NCBI GenBank assembly: GCA_963631545.1
Contig: CAVGRN010000052.1
Location: forward strand, 1 to 17,094
Direction: 5' to 3'
Length of the DNA: 17,094 nucleotides
From: UBA1181 sp963631545
Lineage (GTDB): Bacteria > Bacteroidota > Bacteroidia > Bacteroidales > Paludibacteraceae
Each line of letters opens with the position of its first letter. Within the stretch, counting starts at the first letter, position 1. Below are positions 14,347 through 17,094 of the stretch, piece by piece. A model generated the notes under the pieces. The model was not told where the DNA came from and made no database searches. It was given only the letters and a program-made list of their open reading frames with translations. The translations under genes and the position numbers were made by a program.

Positions 14347-16788
14347 TTACCTTTCCGACTTTTCGTCTAACAATGCGAAATCAATTACCTGACAGATATC
14401 CTCCACATAATGGAATGTTACACCTGACAGATAGTCGGGATTGATTTCCATAACATCCTTTTCATTTTCCTTACAAAGGATAATGTCAGTGATACCGGCA
14501 CGCTTGGCAGCCAGCATCTTCTCTCGGATTCCGCCCACTGGCAGGACTTTCCCTCGGAGGGTGATTTCACCCGTCATAGCAAGGTTGCTGCGCACTTTCC
14601 GCTTCGTAAGGCAAGACACCAGCGAGGTTACCATAGTGATACCGGCAGACGGCCCGTCCTTTGGCACTGCGCCTTCCGGCACATGCACGTGGATGTTATA
14701 TTCATCAAACACCGTCGGGTCGATTTCCCACTTATCGGCATGCGCACGGATATACTCCAACGCAATGACGGCAGACTCTTTCATCACATCGCCCAAATTT
14801 CCCGTCAGGGTGAGTTTCGGAGCTTTCGACTTGCTCATACTCGACTCTATGAAGAGAATGTCGCCCCCAACTGCCGTCCACGCCAAGCCGGTTACAACGC
14901 CTGCGTATTCATTGCCCTGATACTGGTCGCGAGTGAAGCGAATCGGACCCAACAAATCTTTCAACTGAGCCTCAGTAGAGAGTTTTGCGTCAAACGTTTC
15001 TTTCGTGGCAATTTTGTAGGCGATTTTCCGCATCACCTTGCCAATCTGACGATCCAACTGGCGGACACCCGACTCGCGCGTGTAGCCTTCAATGATTTTA
15101 TCAATGAACGAAGGATCAAACGTCACCTGTTCTGCCGTCAATCCGTGGCTTTCCAACTCCTTCGGGATGAGGTGCTGCTTGGCGATTTGCACTTTCTCCT
15201 CTTGTATATAACCATCCACTTCAATGATTTCCATACGGTCGAGCAACGGACGGGAAATCGTACTAAGGTCATTGGCCGTGGCAATGAACATCACCTTCGA
15301 AAGGTCATAATCAATGTCCAAGAAATTATCGTGGAAAGCACTATTCTGCTCAGGGTCAAGCACTTCGAGCAACGCCGATTCAGGGTCACCCTTATAATCG
15401 TGCGCCACTTTGTCTATCTCGTCCAAAATGAAAACCGGGTTGGAAGAACCTGCCTTTTGCAATCCCTGAATGATACGTCCCGGCATAGCTCCGATGTAGG
15501 TGCGGCGATGTCCGCGGATTTCCGCCTCATCGTGCAAACCACCCAACGAGACCCTCGTGTATTTACGGTTGATAGCCTCGGCGATCGACTTTCCCAAAGA
15601 AGTTTTTCCGACACCCGGAGGGCCTACCAAGCAAAGAATTGGCGATTTGAAATCCTTCTTCATCTTTAGCACCGCAAGATACTCCAAGATACGTTCTTTG
15701 ACCTTTTCCATACCGAAGTGGTCGCGGTCTAACACTTTTTTCACGTGCTTGAGGTTGAGGCTGTCTTTCGTGTATTCGCCCCACGGCAACTTCACGATAG
15801 TGTCCAGATAAGTGAGTTGCACGGCATAATCGGGAGAGTGGAGAGCCATACGGTCCAATTTTGCGAGTTCTGCCTCGAAAATCTCCTTCACCTCCTTCGA
15901 CCAAAGTTTGGCGGCTGCTTTCGTCTTCAGGTCTTCCACGAACTTCGACTGATTGTCGCCCAGCTCGTCCTGAATGGCCTTTATCTGCTGCTGCAAGAAA
16001 TATTCTTTCTGCTGTTGGTCGATACCCTCGTGGGCTTTGTTTTGGATGGCGAGTTTTATCTCGATCACCTGCAACTCCTTGTTCAGTTCTGCCAAAAGCT
16101 TGTAACCACGTCCCATCAAGGATGGCACTTCCAACAACGACTGCTTGCTTACCACCGAAAGTCCCAAATTAGCCGCAGCGAAATGGAAAAGTGCGCCCGG
16201 GCCATCTATGTTCTTCAAGGCAAACATAGCCTCGGGAGGCATATTGTTTGACCCCTTGACGATGCGTACGGAAGTTTCTTTCACCGCCTCAATCAAACCC
16301 TCGAACTCCTTGGATTCTTCCTCCTTGGGCATTTCGTCGGTCAGTGGGTCCACATCGACCTTGTAGAACGGACGGGTACTGTTGATGGAAAGCAGTTCCA
16401 CACGACGCTTACCTTGCAGGATAGCGGTAGTGCTTCCATCAGGCAGTTCTAAGATTCTGATGACCGTGGCAAGCACGCCGGTATGGTACAAATCATCCGA
16501 AGTTGGTTCCTCCACCTTTGCGTCCTTTTGCGTAAAGACCGCCAAGAACGTCTTGTTTTTATAGGCATTCTTCACCGCCTTCTGCGATTTTTCCCTTCCC
16601 AGCGAAACCGGAAGTATCACATCGGGGAAAAACACCATATTGCGAAGGGGAACCATCGGTACATTCTTGACTTCCTCTTCCTTCAATTCCTGTTGTTCCT
16701 CTTGATCAGAAATCATCGGGATGAAGCCTGAATTGTCCAGCTCATCTTCCGAACTAAAAGAGAACGGCATGTGTCTAAGTATCTTCAT
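14347..16788 (-). CDS. lon: ATP-dependent Lon protease
   Basis: Cytoplasmic homo-oligomeric AAA+ serine protease degrading misfolded and regulatory proteins. The 813-residue product contains the LON substrate-binding domain (about 40-240, PLRNMVFFPDVILPVSLGR), then a coiled-coil region with the hallmark QQQKEYFLQQQIKAIQDELG. The AAA+ module has Walker A GPPGVGKTS (Lys 395) and Walker B FILDEIDK (Asp 456, Glu 457). The C-terminal protease domain has the dyad Ser 714 in KDGPSAGI and Lys 757 in GGIREK, 43 residues apart as in E. coli Lon. All key residues are intact. The start ATG at 16786-16788 precedes an acidic N-terminal tail; a second Met at residue 7 is an alternative. The upstream 254 bp hold a small inverted repeat and a possible short leader frame, but no clear promoter. 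Confidence 0.98.
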   Translation of the reverse strand: MKILRHMPFSFSSEDELDNSGFIPMISDQEEQQELKEEEVKNVPMVPLRNMVFFPDVILPVSLGREKSQKAVKNAYKNKTFLAVFTQKDAKVEEPTSDDLYHTGVLATVIRILELPDGSTTAILQGKRRVELLSINSTRPFYKVDVDPLTDEMPKEEESKEFEGLIEAVKETSVRIVKGSNNMPPEAMFALKNIDGPGALFHFAAANLGLSVVSKQSLLEVPSLMGRGYKLLAELNKELQVIEIKLAIQNKAHEGIDQQQKEYFLQQQIKAIQDELGDNQSKFVEDLKTKAAAKLWSKEVKEIFEAELAKLDRMALHSPDYAVQLTYLDTIVKLPWGEYTKDSLNLKHVKKVLDRDHFGMEKVKERILEYLAVLKMKKDFKSPILCLVGPPGVGKTSLGKSIAEAINRKYTRVSLGGLHDEAEIRGHRRTYIGAMPGRIIQGLQKAGSSNPVFILDEIDKVAHDYKGDPESALLEVLDPEQNSAFHDNFLDIDYDLSKVMFIATANDLSTISRPLLDRMEIIEVDGYIQEEKVQIAKQHLIPKELESHGLTAEQVTFDPSFIDKIIEGYTRESGVRQLDRQIGKVMRKIAYKIATKETFDAKLSTEAQLKDLLGPIRFTRDQYQGNEYAGVVTGLAWTAVGGDILFIESSMSKSKAPKLTLTGNLGDVMKESAVIALEYIRAHADKWEIDPTVFDEYNIHVHVPEGAVPKDGPSAGITMVTSLVSCLTKRKVRSNLAMTGEITLRGKVLPVGGIREKMLAAKRAGITDIILCKENEKDVMEINPDYLSGVTFHYVEDICQVIDFALLDEKSER

Positions 16789-16818
16789 ATTTTCGTATTA
16801 TTTCAAAACAAAATTTTA

Positions 16819-16831
16819 TGACATTTTGTCA
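16819..16831. promoter_or_regulatory. Small palindrome upstream of lon
   Basis: TGACATTTTGTCA (5-bp arms, 3-nt centre) lies 31 nt upstream of the lon ATG. Its size and position suit a regulator-binding site in the lon leader, but no known operator is recognised and short palindromes also arise by chance. Confidence 0.25.
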
Positions 16832-16986
16832 GATATGGCATAATTCCAATAGAGGCGAGCGATGTTCCGAAAATCTCATATCTCCTTTCCTTTCAACAGA
16901 TTATGATTATCTGACTTATCATTACACAATATAAGTTCAATAGTTGTGCCAAAGGCGAAAAACTGACAAAAGCGGTATTACCACAC

Positions 16987-17022
16987 AAAAAGAGACGCGA
17001 CAACTCCGCCACGTCTCTTTTT
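16987..17022 (-). terminator. Terminator of the right-edge gene
   Basis: A perfect 11-bp inverted repeat (16987-16997 with 17012-17022) has a 14-nt loop, a GAGACG/CGTCTC core and flanking A5/T5. In minus-strand RNA the stem ends in five U. It lies about 20 nt past the stop codon of the partial gene and could work in both directions. Confidence 0.82.
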
Positions 17023-17042
17023 ATATTTCGTGCGACAAAGGC

Positions 17043-17094
17043 TTACTGCCTCATCAGCGTGAAGTGTCCCGTGTACTGCTTGTCAATCTCCTCG
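17043..17094 (-). CDS. Partial gene, C-terminal tail; possible type B T9SS-secreted protein
   Basis: Only the last 16 codons are inside the window, ending EEIDKQYTGHFTLMRQ and a TAA stop. A terminator follows. The pattern of an aromatic residue, then GxFTLxR as the very last residues resembles the end of the gliding-motility-associated C-terminal domain (CHU_C, type B sorting signal of type IX secretion), which commonly ends in a G-x-V/F-T-L-L/I-R strand. With so little sequence this is a suggestion, not an assignment. Confidence 0.5.
   Translation of the reverse strand, partial: EEIDKQYTGHFTLMRQ

Overview
The window looks like chromosomal DNA of a member of the Bacteroidota, most likely order Bacteroidales. 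Three signals point there. Several promoters match the Bacteroidetes sigma-ABfr pattern (TTTG, about 19-20 nt, TAnnTTTG). Most start codons lack a Shine-Dalgarno sequence. Characteristic genes are present, including a five-repeat DUF349 protein, an RluB-type pseudouridine synthase with a huge Gly/Asn-rich N-terminal extension, and a right-edge protein tail resembling a type IX secretion signal. The species cannot be fixed from the sequence alone. Most of the window is housekeeping DNA on the minus strand.

Read in the direction of minus-strand transcription (right to left), the order is as follows: a truncated gene at the right edge with a clear terminator; lon (ATP-dependent protease); a 5'-deleted remnant of a Fic-family gene; then, on the plus strand, tRNA-Asn(GUU) with its own promoter and terminator, followed by an SDR/epimerase with a C-terminal zinc finger. 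Minus-strand genes resume with a DUF349 protein and its terminator, rluB-like plus purA as a probable pair with a terminator, an HD phosphohydrolase plus a secreted histidine phosphatase as a tight pair, and pnp with its own promoter. They end with a membrane-anchored endonuclease/exonuclease/phosphatase protein, eno with a terminator, and possibly the first codons of another gene at the left edge.

Functionally the region combines RNA metabolism (pnp, the pseudouridine synthase, tRNA-Asn), central carbon and purine metabolism (eno, purA), protein quality control (lon) and several phosphohydrolases (HD, histidine phosphatase, EEP). No CRISPR array, complete mobile element or defence system is visible.

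The least ordinary parts are the SDR fused to a nuclease-type CxxxH...CxxC zinc finger, the RGG/YNN-repeat extension of the pseudouridine synthase encoded by near-perfect 42-bp tandem repeats, the Fic remnant next to lon, and the small structured leader region of lon. I did not find convincing evidence of a wholly new multi-gene system. Functions are assigned from recognised motifs, without database searches.
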